Notes: a model not told the origin generated them from the letters alone. A DNA stretch of 64,000 nucleotides from Bacteroidales bacterium (GCA_031275085.1 JAISPG010000019.1:118058-182057); one strand, 5' to 3'; shown: positions 30,634 to 41,017, numbered from the stretch's first letter. Translations and numbers: made by a program.

Positions 30634-32601
30634 TTATCTGAATTTTATAGTTAATTGTACTGAGTAATTGATTCCGGGCATTGGTTGCCACAAAACAGAT
30701 CGGTACGACTCATTGAATAAATTGTAAATATTAAAACTCAGCCTGAAAAAATAGTCTTTATATATTAATTCTTTTCCTATCCCGATATTGTTCATAAAAT
30801 ATGGATATATACTTGTTAGTAAACCGGGCTCTGCTGCAGAGGTTGTATAACGTTCGCTGTAATAATTCCATTGATATGAAAAAAAGAATTTTCGGAATTC
30901 GATTTGGGAAAACAAATTTGCAGAGTGAACAGGAATGTACGGTAATTGCTTTCCTATTGAATTATCATTTTCACCGAATTTTTCCGACATATTTTTTGAG
31001 CGGGTATATGAATAATTTGCAACAGCATTTAGTCTGATTTTTGCAAAATTTATATTAAGGTTAAAATTAATATCTGTTCCGTAAGCAATTACTTTCTCGA
31101 TATTATCCGGAGTCCAGTAGCCCATCGCTGTCGGACGCCATAAGATCCAATCTTTTATATTACTGTAGTTTATGCTTATTTCTGATCGTAAATTATATTT
31201 TTTCCCTGATATAACAGACTGTATTCCCCCATCGGTACTAAAACCTTTTTCGGGTAATAAGTCAGGATTTCCTCCGGGAACATAATACAGATCATTTAAT
31301 CCCGGCAAATTATAATTCCGTGCCACTGATGCTTTTAAAATAAGATGTTGTGTTATATAATATTCTGAAAAGAATGACGGTACGAATGGAGTTAATTTTT
31401 TATTATAAAAATCCTGCTTAACCAGAATACCTAGTCGCAGCTTTTTTATTATACTGGTGTATAAAGATATTGTTAAACCTCCTTCATATCTTGTTGTATC
31501 ATATCCTTCAGCTCTTATTTTTTCGAAAGAATTTACATCATATACATTAAAGTTTAATCTGGCTGAAATTTCAGTTTGTTTGCCGAGGTTATATTTGTAT
31601 GATGCGGAATTATATGCCGAAAATGATTTTCCTTCGGAGTCAATGACTTTAAGATAACCTACACCATTAATAAAATTTTTACTTAAATAGTCAGAATTAT
31701 GGTAATTACCTCCGTGATGTAATTCGAATCTGGACTTTTCCTGAATGTTTAAATATTCTGCCGAGTAAACCAGCATATGGTATTTTTCTCTGTTGATATT
31801 ATTATTTAAACCGCTTTCGTTTGTTGTAAGTCCCGGTACACCTCTGTCAGAATCTTGTATCCAACCTTTAACTGAGATAATATTAGAAGAATTTATCCTG
31901 AAAAATAATTCCTGCTCAAAACCTTTTTTTGAATAATCGGCATTTTTTCTTTTTTCTTTGTTTCCGTCAGTTATATCATTGTTATAAAATGAAAAATCGT
32001 TTTTTGAGTAATTATAATATATTTTGCTTGCCGACTGTATTTTTTTATTTCCTGCTTTTATTTCCAAGAGTTCGTCGAATGTTGAGAAGCTACCGGCAGC
32101 AGAAATAAGTTTTAATCTTATTCCTTTTTTCCAGTCGGTTTTTGTATTAAGTTCTATAAGTCCGCCTAATGCATTATTATTCCTGTTAAGTGATGCTGCT
32201 CCGTGATATATTGTGACATCATCCGTAATTATTAAAGGTATTTGTGACAGATCTACCGTTCCCATTGCAGGAGAATTTAGATTTACATTATTCCAGCTTA
32301 CTTTTGTATGCGAAGCATTGGTTCCCCTGAAAGAGGCAGTCGCTAATGAGCCTTTTCCGTGAGATTTTATAAAAACAGTACTGTTTTCGGATAATAATTC
32401 GGAAAGGTTTTCTTTAGATTTTTGTTCGATAACTAAGGAATCCAGTTTTATAACTTTTGAACCTGTCAGGTCTAATTTTCTTTTGGCATGTATAGGAACT
32501 TCTTTTAATATATTAACACTGTCTGGAGGAAAAAAGTCTTGCGAATATAAATGGTTTAGGACTAATAATAAAAACAATATGATACTTATTATTTTATTCA
32601 C
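30634..32601 (-). CDS. btuB: BtuB-like TonB-dependent receptor
   Basis: 655 residues. Signal peptide (1-20, LFLLLVLNHLYS), then a TonB box/plug (VPIHAKRKLDL, LSELLSENSTVFIKSHGKG, ASFRGTNASHTKVSW, GAASLNRNNNALGG), then a 22-strand-type barrel ending KFR with preceding aromatic-rich strands. The size and the lack of a carboxypeptidase-like domain match vitamin B12 receptors (E. coli BtuB about 600). The operon is led by a cobalamin riboswitch and also contains a BtuG-like protein, making B12 the substrate. Its start overlaps the preceding T9SS-protein stop by 8 bases. Confidence 0.8.
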   Translation of the reverse strand: MNKIISIILFLLLVLNHLYSQDFFPPDSVNILKEVPIHAKRKLDLTGSKVIKLDSLVIEQKSKENLSELLSENSTVFIKSHGKGSLATASFRGTNASHTKVSWNNVNLNSPAMGTVDLSQIPLIITDDVTIYHGAASLNRNNNALGGLIELNTKTDWKKGIRLKLISAAGSFSTFDELLEIKAGNKKIQSASKIYYNYSKNDFSFYNNDITDGNKEKRKNADYSKKGFEQELFFRINSSNIISVKGWIQDSDRGVPGLTTNESGLNNNINREKYHMLVYSAEYLNIQEKSRFELHHGGNYHNSDYLSKNFINGVGYLKVIDSEGKSFSAYNSASYKYNLGKQTEISARLNFNVYDVNSFEKIRAEGYDTTRYEGGLTISLYTSIIKKLRLGILVKQDFYNKKLTPFVPSFFSEYYITQHLILKASVARNYNLPGLNDLYYVPGGNPDLLPEKGFSTDGGIQSVISGKKYNLRSEISINYSNIKDWILWRPTAMGYWTPDNIEKVIAYGTDINFNLNINFAKIRLNAVANYSYTRSKNMSEKFGENDNSIGKQLPYIPVHSANLFSQIEFRKFFFSYQWNYYSERYTTSAAEPGLLTSIYPYFMNNIGIGKELIYKDYFFRLSFNIYNLFNESYRSVLWQPMPGINYSVQLTIKFR

Positions 32602-33598
32602 CTATGATGATCTTTTTTGAATATATATTATCAGAACATTCTAATACAATTATGTAAATTCCGTTTTCCATATTTTCAACGTTTAAATAATATTCGTTAC
32701 CTGCGACAGGTATATTTAGCATTTCCCGTCCGGTAAGATCATATAGTTTTATAGTTTTTAAATTTTCGGAATAAATATTAATAAAATCTTTAGCAGGATT
32801 AGGATATACAAAAGTATTATTTTCGGATGCGGTTGTTGTGTATGATTTAATTTCATGTATAACTCCTACGGCGTCAAGATCAAAACCGCATGTTGCAAAT
32901 GGGGTTGGCCATGGGTCGTTAACTATATTTCCCTTAGAGTCATAACTGGCATAATCAGGGTTTATATTTCCGATAGCATCGATAATTTTTACGTGTGTTA
33001 TATGTAATTTATCGACGACTTCCCCGGGAATATCATCCAGATCAAAAGGGTAACCATAAAATACCGGATAAACTCCGGCAAAATTTTCGAACAAAGTCCA
33101 GTCAACAGCATCAAAAGTTTCAACCTGCTGTTCGTATTGTAAATTTGAAACTGCCGGAAAACGTTCATAATTTATTCCGTCACTGCTTACTTCTACAAAT
33201 GCTAATTCAACAAAAGCAAGTTCTGTTTGGTTTGGAGGAGTGAAGATTACATTTTCGAAAACTGCAAAATCAGGTCCCAGACCATTTGTTATCGGTTTCT
33301 CAAACTGAAGTATTACATGTCCGCCATCACCAAGGCTTAGAAATTTCCCATTTGCTTTTCCGATTACATTTTCTACGCTTCCGTTAAATGCTTTATTGTC
33401 GGTAATGCCTCGTTCGGTATAAAGAAAGGAAGTATCTGCAATGTTGATATACCCACGTTCAACATTAGCAGATACTGCCCATGAAACAATGATGGACGAA
33501 TCTTTGTGTATAGCAATTCCATCGCCTGTAAAAATTTGTGAAAAACAGCTGTTATGAAGGACGATAAAAAAAACTATTATCAAAGTAATTTTTTTCAT
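32594..33598 (-). CDS. T9SS-sorted surface protein of the B12 operon
   Basis: 334 residues. Signal peptide (1-20), a ~230-residue beta-rich domain (DTSFLYTERGITDNKAFNGS, FLSLGDGGHVILQFEKPI, GPDFAVFENVIF), then a type IX secretion C-terminal sorting domain (FVYPNPAKDFINIYS ... LYDLTGREM ... ENGIYIIVLE). The protein would be secreted and anchored on the surface. I recall this N-terminal type in cobalamin-uptake loci of Bacteroidota, but I cannot name a proven function. Probably a B12-capture or receptor-accessory protein. Confidence 0.65.
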   Translation of the reverse strand: MKKITLIIVFFIVLHNSCFSQIFTGDGIAIHKDSSIIVSWAVSANVERGYINIADTSFLYTERGITDNKAFNGSVENVIGKANGKFLSLGDGGHVILQFEKPITNGLGPDFAVFENVIFTPPNQTELAFVELAFVEVSSDGINYERFPAVSNLQYEQQVETFDAVDWTLFENFAGVYPVFYGYPFDLDDIPGEVVDKLHITHVKIIDAIGNINPDYASYDSKGNIVNDPWPTPFATCGFDLDAVGVIHEIKSYTTTASENNTFVYPNPAKDFINIYSENLKTIKLYDLTGREMLNIPVAGNEYYLNVENMENGIYIIVLECSDNIYSKKIIIGE

Positions 33599-34818
33599 TA
33601 TTTCATTATTTTTTTAGTGATTTGGTTTTGTCCGCAGATTACATTTACCATATAAATTCCTTGTGGAAAATTTGATATAGAAAGTTTGGTGCTATAATTA
33701 TTAATGTTTTTTTCAAGAATTAATTTTCCTGTTATATCATAAACTGAAACCAGATCAATTATTTGGGAATTTGATATGATAAGTTCATCTGAAGAATTTT
33801 TATATACTTGTAAATTTTCAAATATATTGTTGTCAATACTAACATCGTTAACATTAACTGTAATGTATTTTGTAATTTCTGTTCCTTCTGCATCGGTAAT
33901 TATTACTGTATATGTTGTATTTTGTAAAGGCGATGCTGTTGGGATTTGAGCAGTATAATCATTTAATCCGTTTTCACTACTCCATGTGAAACTATATGGC
34001 TGCATGCCTCCTTTTACATATATGGGAAGTTCTATTGATTGTCCGGTATTAATATTATATGTTTCGTTTGCTTCAACTATCATATCTGGAATTTCTGATG
34101 GAGCGTTTGTGCCGAAATTATCTATACAGAAATATGTAGGAGTATTAATTCCATAATCGCCGGAATCGTTAGATGCCATTACGAAAATCAGGCTATCTTT
34201 TTCGTCAGCCCAAGTTAGGTCTATGTATGTCCAATCGGAAAGTCTAAATCCGTCTTCAATTTCGAAGCGATAATCGGCAAGTATAAATTCTTTTGTGATT
34301 TCTTCGAGATTTTCGCTATTGATAGCTGTTACTATCAATGAAAGCCAGAATTTTTCATTTTCGTATGAACTTCCTTCCCAAGTTCCGTCCATATATAGCG
34401 AAACATAAGTACTTAACGAAATATACATACCATTATAGGACTGCGGAGCGTTTTCCGTATCTATTTTTATCATTACCGGAGTAGGAGAGTAGTCGTTCAT
34501 CCAATCCGAACCAATAAAAGCAATTGCATATTTTTCTGAATTATTTACACCACTTCCCGATGCTGCCGAATAGTTTGTGTAACTGAAAGTTGCGACATCT
34601 GTTTCATTTGTGTATGCAAATCCTTGCCATGAGGCATAACTTGCGTCATAATCATTATACAATTTTAAATAACCGCTTGAAAAACTTCCACTTTCATCGC
34701 TTCCATTCCAATGCGACTCAGGCTCAAGATTCAACTCTTCAAAATCTACTACATTTTGACCCATACTCATAGTAATACCCGCTATGAGTAATAAAAAACT
34801 AAATAAAATTTTTTTCAT
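33598..34818 (-). CDS. DUF4465-type surface protein with T9SS sorting domain
   Basis: 406 residues, first gene after the riboswitch. Signal peptide (1-20), a DUF4465-like jelly-roll (about 22-240: VDFEELNLEPESHWNGSDES, SGVNNSEKYAIAF, WTYIDLTWADEKDSLIF, YFCIDNFGTNAP), an Ig-like repeat (about 245-325), then a C-terminal sorting domain (VYDITGKLILEKNINNYSTKLSISNFPQGIYMVNV). DUF4465 proteins recur in B12 uptake loci, and one such group has, as I recall, been reported as cobalamin-binding (BtuH). That link is from memory. Confidence 0.68.
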   Translation of the reverse strand: MKKILFSFLLLIAGITMSMGQNVVDFEELNLEPESHWNGSDESGSFSSGYLKLYNDYDASYASWQGFAYTNETDVATFSYTNYSAASGSGVNNSEKYAIAFIGSDWMNDYSPTPVMIKIDTENAPQSYNGMYISLSTYVSLYMDGTWEGSSYENEKFWLSLIVTAINSENLEEITKEFILADYRFEIEDGFRLSDWTYIDLTWADEKDSLIFVMASNDSGDYGINTPTYFCIDNFGTNAPSEIPDMIVEANETYNINTGQSIELPIYVKGGMQPYSFTWSSENGLNDYTAQIPTASPLQNTTYTVIITDAEGTEITKYITVNVNDVSIDNNIFENLQVYKNSSDELIISNSQIIDLVSVYDITGKLILEKNINNYSTKLSISNFPQGIYMVNVICGQNQITKKIMK

Positions 34819-34949
34819 AACTTTAAATAATTAAAAATTAAAAAATAAATAAATTAACTTGGTGTCAAAAACTTTGCAGGTATAAGGGAAATCAAAACAC
34901 GCGTTTATCATGTTTGGCTTTTGTCCCCGAAAGCCTTCAATGTATTGAC

Positions 34950-35222
34950 TGTTAGCGGCAGGTCTTCTGACTTACTCTATGTTGCAATGCCTTCCCATCT
35001 TTTTAGTTAAAAGTTTGTAAAGTTTATAAAGTATAAAGTCTAGTTTGTGAAAATTTGTATGAACTTTTGTTTAATGATAAAACGTCATGTGTCCATAATT
35101 CTTCGCTTATAAACTTTTTACTTTCAACTGTTCTTGACAGTGGCTTGAAGTTTGCAACATATTTTAGAGCTTACAGCAGCGGGTACTGTACATGATTTTC
35201 ACATGTTTCCCTCTTCGTTTCA
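34950..35222 (-). ncRNA. Cobalamin riboswitch with an enlarged peripheral stem
   Basis: On the minus strand the conserved core reads in order: GAGGGAAAC, ACCCGCTGCTGT, GCCACTG, GGGAAGGC and the B12 box AGTCAGAAGACCTGCC. Between GCCACTG (35138-35144) and GGGAAGGC (34989-34996) are about 141 extra bases, with arms near 35001-35039 and 35106-35130 that can pair into a long AT-rich stem. Downstream (34819-34949) is the expression platform, with a hairpin GGCTTT / AAAAGCC near 34920-34940. High cobalamin should repress the four-gene uptake operon that follows. Confidence 0.9.
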
Positions 35223-35550
35223 AAATATAAATTCTGAAAAACCGATAACGATGCAAATGTAATTGAATTATTTTTATTTGAAACAGATTTTTATATTTTT
35301 TTATGTTAACACCTGGGATGTTTAATATTATTTTCTGAATTTAAAGCTGTAACAATTTAAACACTATACAGATAAGCACATTGATTAAGTTAATGCCGGA
35401 TTTTGAAGTATTTTTGTTGTATACTTCATTATTAAATAAACATTTTCCTTTTGTTTTTTCTGATAATTGTTTAAATTTGCGGACTTATTGTCAAACGTGT
35501 GATGGGACGCTGTAATTACAGTGTTTAGTAGCACAACAAAAATTTATAAG
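35223..35550. other. Intergenic region before the L25 gene
   Basis: 328 AT-rich bases between the riboswitch and rplY. They should hold divergent promoters for the B12 operon and the L25-pth-psd unit. No gene or structured RNA was noticed. Confidence 0.5.
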
Positions 35551-36147
35551 ATGAAACATTTTGAAGTTAATGCCAATTTACGTACCGATTTAGGCAAAAA
35601 AGCAACAAAAAAAGTAAGAAAAGATGAAAACATTCCATGTGTGATCTATGGTGGCGAAGAAAATGTCCATTTTTACACATCTCAAAGTGCAGTCCGTAAA
35701 CTTATTTACACTCCTGATGTAATGTTTGCAGATATTATTATTGATGGAAAAAAACATGTAAGTATCGTTAAAGATATTCAATTCCATCCGGTTTCTGATA
35801 AAATACTTCATATTGATTTTTATGAAGTAAAAACCGATAAACCGATAAAAATCGGTATTCCGATGAAAGTAACAGGATCATCTCCGGGTGTTAAAGCAGG
35901 GGGGAAATTAAAACAAAATGTTAGAAAAATCAATGTTAAAGGACTTATGGATGATATTCCTGAATATTTTAACGTGGATATATCTAATTTAAGAATCGGA
36001 CAATCAATAAGAATAAAAGATCTGTCATCTGATATTCTTGAATTTACAGATCCGAAGAACAGTGTTGTGATGATGGTTGCTTCTGCTCGTGGAGTAGCTG
36101 TTGCAGAAGAAGGATCTGAAGACGAATCTGAAGAATCTGCTGAATAA
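35551..36147 (+). CDS. rplY: 50S ribosomal protein L25 / Ctc family
   Basis: 198 residues from the ATG at 35551 (MKHFEVNANLRTDLG); ten upstream codons are open but non-homologous. The N-terminal L25 domain binds 5S rRNA (GKKATKKVRKDENIPCVIYGG), and the C-terminal TL5/Ctc domain follows (KTDKPIKIGIPMKVTGSSPGVKAGGKL). The tail is acidic (EEGSEDESEESAE). It is followed by pth 17 bases later, a standard pairing in bacteria. Confidence 0.92.
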   Translation: MKHFEVNANLRTDLGKKATKKVRKDENIPCVIYGGEENVHFYTSQSAVRKLIYTPDVMFADIIIDGKKHVSIVKDIQFHPVSDKILHIDFYEVKTDKPIKIGIPMKVTGSSPGVKAGGKLKQNVRKINVKGLMDDIPEYFNVDISNLRIGQSIRIKDLSSDILEFTDPKNSVVMMVASARGVAVAEEGSEDESEESAE

Positions 36148-36164
36148 TTTTTTTTTCCTGAACT

Positions 36165-36728
36165 ATGAAATATCTTATCGTAGGTTTAGGGAATCCGGGT
36201 TTTGAATATAAAAATACTCGTCATAATATTGGATTTACAGTGCTGGATGTTCTAACAGAGAACTCCGGCATTGTTTTTTCAGATAAGCGTTATGCTTACA
36301 GGGCAGAATTAAAATATAAGGGACGAACTCTTATTCTCATAAAACCAACAACTTTTATGAATTTAAGCGGTCGTGCTGTTAATTATTATTTAAACAGTGA
36401 AAAGATACCGGTCGAAAATATGATGGTTATCGTAGACGATATAGCATTACCATTCGGAACAATTAGAATAAAAACAAAAGGAGGAAGTGGAGGTCATAAC
36501 GGATTGCAAAATATTGAAGATATTCTGGGAACAAATAATTATACAAGGCTAAGATTTGGTATCGGCAATAATTTTGGACAAGGAAGACAAGTAAATTATG
36601 TACTAGGAGAATGGTCAGAAGAAGAATGTAAATTTTTACCTGAAAGAATAGATATTGCAACTGATGCGATAAAGAATTTCCCTATACTTGGAATTGAAAG
36701 AACAATGAATTATTTTAATAACAAATAA
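36165..36728 (+). CDS. pth: Peptidyl-tRNA hydrolase
   Basis: 187 residues, the standard length. Conserved motifs: GLGNPGFEYKNTRHNIGF with the catalytic His (residue 20), KPTTFMNLSGRAV, MVIVDDIALPFGTIRIKTKG, and GGHNGLQNI. Cleaves the ester of peptidyl-tRNAs released from stalled ribosomes. Downstream of rplY on the same strand, with psd 4 bases after. Confidence 0.95.
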   Translation: MKYLIVGLGNPGFEYKNTRHNIGFTVLDVLTENSGIVFSDKRYAYRAELKYKGRTLILIKPTTFMNLSGRAVNYYLNSEKIPVENMMVIVDDIALPFGTIRIKTKGGSGGHNGLQNIEDILGTNNYTRLRFGIGNNFGQGRQVNYVLGEWSEEECKFLPERIDIATDAIKNFPILGIERTMNYFNNK

Positions 36729-36732
36729 TGTA

Positions 36733-37542
36733 ATGACATCAGATAAGCAACAAAAACAAAACTACAGGAATTTGGCATCCCGCATTGCGGGACATTTGTC
36801 AAATATAAAATATCCTCGATGGTTTGTCAGAAGGTTTATCAGATTGTTTAAAAACAGGTATAATATTTCATTAGATGATTACCAGATTCCTGAAAATGGT
36901 TTTGAAACATTTAATTCATTTTTTACACGTAGATTAAAAGATGGAGCAAGACCTTTAGGGAATGGTATAATATCACCTGTCGATGGCTATATACTTGATT
37001 ATGGTCATGTAAATCCGCAAAATAAAATCTATGTGAAACACCAATATTACTATGTTGACGATCTTATCCTTGAAAATATAGATAATTTAAAATCATATTC
37101 CATTTTATATCTGGCCCCCTCAAATTATCATAGAGTACATGCTTGTTTTGATATGGCTATTACTAAAACAATATATTTGCCGGGAACTTTAAGGTCTGTA
37201 AGCCAAAAAGTGGTAGACAGAAAAGACAGGGTTTATTGCCGTAACGAGAGAATTGTAATCCATGGAAATTCCGATTATGGTAAATTCCGTTTTGTGTTGA
37301 TAGGCGCAATGTTGGTAGGAAAGGCTAAATTATCTTTTGATTCTGATATGGAAACCAATATGAAAAAAGGAGAATACTCTTCCACGGAATATAAAACTCC
37401 TGTTTTTTTAAAAAAAGGTGAAGAATTGGGATATTTTGAGATGGGATCAAGTGTTATTATATTGCTAGAAGAAGAATATTTACAAAATATTCCTCTTGGA
37501 AAAGGAGAAGCAATAAAAGTGGGAGAAAGCCTTGTAAACTGA
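36733..37542 (+). CDS. psd: Phosphatidylserine decarboxylase
   Basis: 269 residues, longer E. coli-type rather than the ~220-residue form frequent in Bacteroidota. The triad is present: Asp in SPVDG, His in YHRVHA, and the self-cleavage site in FEMGSSVI (pyruvoyl from the Ser). An N-terminal basic amphipathic region (WFVRRFIRLFKNRYN) replaces a transmembrane helix. Makes phosphatidylethanolamine at the inner membrane. Third gene of the rplY-pth-psd unit. Confidence 0.88.
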   Translation: MTSDKQQKQNYRNLASRIAGHLSNIKYPRWFVRRFIRLFKNRYNISLDDYQIPENGFETFNSFFTRRLKDGARPLGNGIISPVDGYILDYGHVNPQNKIYVKHQYYYVDDLILENIDNLKSYSILYLAPSNYHRVHACFDMAITKTIYLPGTLRSVSQKVVDRKDRVYCRNERIVIHGNSDYGKFRFVLIGAMLVGKAKLSFDSDMETNMKKGEYSSTEYKTPVFLKKGEELGYFEMGSSVIILLEEEYLQNIPLGKGEAIKVGESLVN

Positions 37543-37561
37543 AAATAACTTTTAAATAATT

Positions 37562-38194
37562 CTATAATAATATTTGGAAAAAAGTAGTATCCACAGGTGG
37601 ACAATATAAACTTTTTAAGATTTGTGTTGATCCGCTTAAAACTTCAAAGTGGAGAGAATCCCCGCCAACAACAGGACATATAAATGTTTCATTTATTTTA
37701 TTACCATAATAGTTCCTTTGTTCCTCATCGCAACACACAAGACATTCAGGGTTTATTCCCGATATTCTCAACATTACATTGTCCGTGGTATTACCGGAAG
37801 ATTTTATTAATTGAACTTTAAGATAAGCTTCTATCGGAAGTTTCATATTTTTTACATAAGAAAAGCTGGAAGTCCCTTCAGGATCAAATTCAATATTTGT
37901 TGTGTGATAACCTTCTTTAGTGAATTTTAGTCTTAACTCAATAAAAAGCTTACTATCGAACTCAAACCTGTAATTTCCGGAAGCATCTGTTGTAGTTGTT
38001 CCAAAATGTTTAAATGTCGGATTATAATTTCCTGAAGAGGATATTTCACTGAAGTAAAGATCAACAGTTGCATTTGAAATAGCTTCTCCGGTGGTAAGGT
38101 CGGATATATTACCGGTTATTGTGTTATTGTCTTTTTTACAGGCAGTTATAAATATAAATAGAATTATTATCGTTATAACCAGATTTCTATACAT
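37562..38194 (-). CDS. Lipoprotein with carboxypeptidase-like regulatory domain
   Basis: 210 residues. Lipoprotein signal ending FIFITACKK at residues about 12-20. Residues 25-120 form a CarboxypepD_reg-like beta domain (ITGNISDLTTGEAISNATV, TTTDASGNYRFEFDSKLF). The C-terminal part has four Cys (ECLVCCDEEQ, FICPV) that may form disulfides. Alone on this strand between psd and pepD. Function unknown. Confidence 0.65.
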   Translation of the reverse strand: MYRNLVITIIILFIFITACKKDNNTITGNISDLTTGEAISNATVDLYFSEISSSGNYNPTFKHFGTTTTDASGNYRFEFDSKLFIELRLKFTKEGYHTTNIEFDPEGTSSFSYVKNMKLPIEAYLKVQLIKSSGNTTDNVMLRISGINPECLVCCDEEQRNYYGNKINETFICPVVGGDSLHFEVLSGSTQILKSLYCPPVDTTFFQILL

Positions 38195-38283
38195 GATTAT
38201 TTATTTTTTAAATTGTTTTACAAATATCATTATTTTATGATAAAAAAAACATAATTTTATCGGAAAATATAAAGATAATAAAA

Positions 38284-39747
38284 ATGAATGTATTAAACAA
38301 CTTAGAGCCTAAAAATGTGTGGAAATATTTTGAGCAGATTACTCAGGTTCCACGTCCATCAAAGAAAGAAGAGAAAATTATTGCATTTTTATTGAATTTT
38401 GCAAAAGAAAATAATCTGGAAGCCAAAAGAGATCATATTGGCAATATATTAATAAGGAAACCGGCTGCAAAAGGTTGGGAAAACCGGAAATCTGTCGTTT
38501 TGCAAAGTCATATGGATATGGTTTGTGAAAGTAATAAAGATGTTGAAATTGATTTTGAGAAAGACCCTATAATTCCTTATATTGATGGAGAATGGGTAAA
38601 AGCAAAAGGAACGACTCTTGGTGCCGACGATGGTATAGGAGTTGCTGCACAGATGGCAATTTTAACTGATAATACAATAGAACACGGTCCTTTGGAATGT
38701 TTGTTTACTGTTGATGAAGAAACAGGGCTGACCGGAGCATTCGAACTTAAGGAAGTTTTTTTTGATTCCAAGATATTATTAAATCTGGATTCTGAAGATG
38801 AAGGAGAAATATTTATAGGTTGCGCAGGAGGAATAGATGCAACTGCAACTTTTAAATTTAAAAAGGAGAAAATTTCAAATGATCATATTGCTTTTAAATT
38901 TATTGTTAACGGATTAAAAGGTGGCCATAGTGGCGACGAAATACATAAAGGTTATGGAAATTCAAATAAGATAGCAAACCGTTTTTTATTTGATCTGACA
39001 AATAAATATGATGTCCGTTTGTCTTCCTTTGACGGCGGAAATAAACATAATGCGATTCCGCGTGAAGCTGAATTTATATTTACAACTGATCCTAAGTATA
39101 AGGATAACTTAATATCGGATTTTGAAAAATTCAAGAAAAATATTCAGAAAGAAATAATAATTACAGAACCTAAGGTTAATTTGGAATTAAATGAAGTTTC
39201 AATACCTGATTTTGTTATTGATAAAGAAACTCAGAAAAATCTTACATATGGTTTATATGCTTGTCCTCATGGAGTATTTGCTATGAGTCCTGCAATAAAC
39301 GGTTTGGTAGAAACTTCGACCAATCTGGCGGCAGTTAAATTTAATGATAATGATACTGTAAAAGTTGTTACTAGCCAAAGGAGTTCTTTAGAGTCTGGAA
39401 AGACAGATATAAATAATATGGTTAAAGCAGTTTTTGATCTTGCAGGAGCTACTGTAGAATCGGGTGACGGTTATCCGGGATGGGCTCCTGACCCGGATTC
39501 GGAAATTTTAAAGATTGCAGAAAAATCTTATGAAAAACTTTTTGGAAAAAAACCGGTTGTAAGAGCAATACATGCAGGTTTGGAATGTGGATTATTTTTA
39601 GAAAAATATCCGGATCTGGATATGATCTCGTTTGGTCCGACTTTACGCGGCGTACATTCTCCTGATGAAAAAATTGAAATAAAAACGGTAAAAATGTGGT
39701 GGGATCACTTATTGGATATTCTTAAAAATATACCTGTTGAAAAATAA
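38284..39747 (+). CDS. pepD: Aminoacyl-histidine dipeptidase (peptidase D, M20)
   Basis: 487 residues, the length of E. coli PepD. Metal and catalytic motifs: [10 protein letters not shown] (His and Asp ligands), [11 protein letters not shown] (bridging Asp), [10 protein letters not shown] (Glu pair), [10 protein letters not shown] (Asp), and late IHAGLECG with a final His in [13 protein letters not shown]. Hydrolyses Xaa-His and other dipeptides in the cytoplasm. Its stop overlaps the start of the CbpA-like gene (TAATGG). Confidence 0.92.
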   Translation: MNVLNNLEPKNVWKYFEQITQVPRPSKKEEKIIAFLLNFAKENNLEAKRDHIGNILIRKPAAKGWENRKSVVLQSHMDMVCESNKDVEIDFEKDPIIPYIDGEWVKAKGTTLGADDGIGVAAQMAILTDNTIEHGPLECLFTVDEETGLTGAFELKEVFFDSKILLNLDSEDEGEIFIGCAGGIDATATFKFKKEKISNDHIAFKFIVNGLKGGHSGDEIHKGYGNSNKIANRFLFDLTNKYDVRLSSFDGGNKHNAIPREAEFIFTTDPKYKDNLISDFEKFKKNIQKEIIITEPKVNLELNEVSIPDFVIDKETQKNLTYGLYACPHGVFAMSPAINGLVETSTNLAAVKFNDNDTVKVVTSQRSSLESGKTDINNMVKAVFDLAGATVESGDGYPGWAPDPDSEILKIAEKSYEKLFGKKPVVRAIHAGLECGLFLEKYPDLDMISFGPTLRGVHSPDEKIEIKTVKMWWDHLLDILKNIPVEK

Positions 39748-40655
39748 TGGCATATATAGATTATTATAAAATACTTGGCGTTGATAAGAGCGCATCACAG
39801 GATGCAATAAAGAAAGCATATAAAAAATTAGCACGAAAATATCATCCGGATTTAAATCCGGATGATAAAGATGCTAAACGTAAATTTCAGGAGATCAATG
39901 AAGCTAATGAAGTATTAAGCGATCCCGAAAAAAGAAAAAAATATGACAAATACGGAGAAAACTGGAAACATGCTGATGAATTTGAATCACAGCAAAATCA
40001 GTATGGACGTGGTCAGGGGCAATATGGTTATGGCGATATGGGAGGATCTTTCTGGTCGGAGGCTGGTGGTGATGAAGGATTTTCGAGTTTTTTCGAATCT
40101 CTTTTCGGATCAGGCAGAAAGAGTGGTAAAAGTAGTAACCGGGGTTTTAAAGGGCAGGATTTTAATGCTGAGTTACATTTATCGCTGAACGAAGCTACAA
40201 AAACACATAAAAAAGTTATTACGGTAAATGGTAAAAATTTACGTATTACAGTTCCTGCAGGTATTGCAAATGGACAAACAATAAAGTTGAAAGGACAGGG
40301 GGGATCTGGTGTTAATAATGGTCCGGCAGGCGATCTTTATATTACATTTATAATTCCGGATGATAATCGTTTTAAAAGAGTAGGTAATGATCTTTATGTC
40401 ACTGTTTCTCTGGATATTTACACTGCAATACTTGGCGGAGAACAAATTGTTGATACTCTCGACGGTAAAGTTAAATTAAATGTGAAGCCAGGAACACAGA
40501 ATAATACAAAAGTACGTTTAAAAGGAAAAGGTTTTCCGGTTTATAAAAAAGAAGGACATTATGGAGATCTTATTGTTACATATTCTGTTGTAATACCTGA
40601 AAAACTTACTGAAGAACAGAAAGAACTTTTCAGAAAGATTCAAAGTCTAAGTTAA
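39747..40655 (+). CDS. cbpA: DnaJ-family co-chaperone, CbpA type
   Basis: 302 residues. The J domain (1-70) has the HPD motif ([10 protein letters not shown]), followed by a Gly-rich linker ([18 protein letters not shown]) and two C-terminal substrate-binding domains ([37 protein letters not shown]). No CxxCxGxG zinc repeats, so it is the CbpA class rather than DnaJ. The next gene encodes a CbpM-like modulator, confirming the pair. Confidence 0.9.
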   Translation: MAYIDYYKILGVDKSASQDAIKKAYKKLARKYHPDLNPDDKDAKRKFQEINEANEVLSDPEKRKKYDKYGENWKHADEFESQQNQYGRGQGQYGYGDMGGSFWSEAGGDEGFSSFFESLFGSGRKSGKSSNRGFKGQDFNAELHLSLNEATKTHKKVITVNGKNLRITVPAGIANGQTIKLKGQGGSGVNNGPAGDLYITFIIPDDNRFKRVGNDLYVTVSLDIYTAILGGEQIVDTLDGKVKLNVKPGTQNNTKVRLKGKGFPVYKKEGHYGDLIVTYSVVIPEKLTEEQKELFRKIQSLS

Positions 40656-40665
40656 CAGCTTTATT

Positions 40666-40983
40666 ATGGAAAAAGATTTAATTATACTAAAAGAATATTG
40701 CCATAACAGTAATGTGGACCAATCCTTTATCCTATTGCTGGAAGAAGGAGGATTAGTGGAATTTGTTATAATAGAGGGCGAAAGATATATTGAAGAATCA
40801 CAACTTGGAGACCTCGAAATGTTCAGCAGATTGTATTACGACCTGTCGATTAATGTTGAAGGAATTGATGCTATAAATCATTTGCTTAATAAAGTAATAC
40901 AACTAAGAAATGAAATTATGGAACTAAAAAACAGATTAACATTATATGAATCAGATGATTCCGAAATTGTAGAAATAATATAG
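40666..40983 (+). CDS. CbpM-like chaperone modulator
   Basis: 105 residues. CbpM inhibits CbpA through its J domain, and the two genes are usually adjacent. The N-terminal part is MerR-like (DQSFILLLEEGGLVEFVIIEGERYIEESQLGDLEMFSRL), followed by a helix (INHLLNKVIQLRNEIMELKNRL). Ten bases after cbpA in the same direction. Confidence 0.78.
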   Translation: MEKDLIILKEYCHNSNVDQSFILLLEEGGLVEFVIIEGERYIEESQLGDLEMFSRLYYDLSINVEGIDAINHLLNKVIQLRNEIMELKNRLTLYESDDSEIVEII

Positions 40984-41017
40984 GTTATTAAAAAAAGCTT
41001 GTTAAATTTGTACTTAT

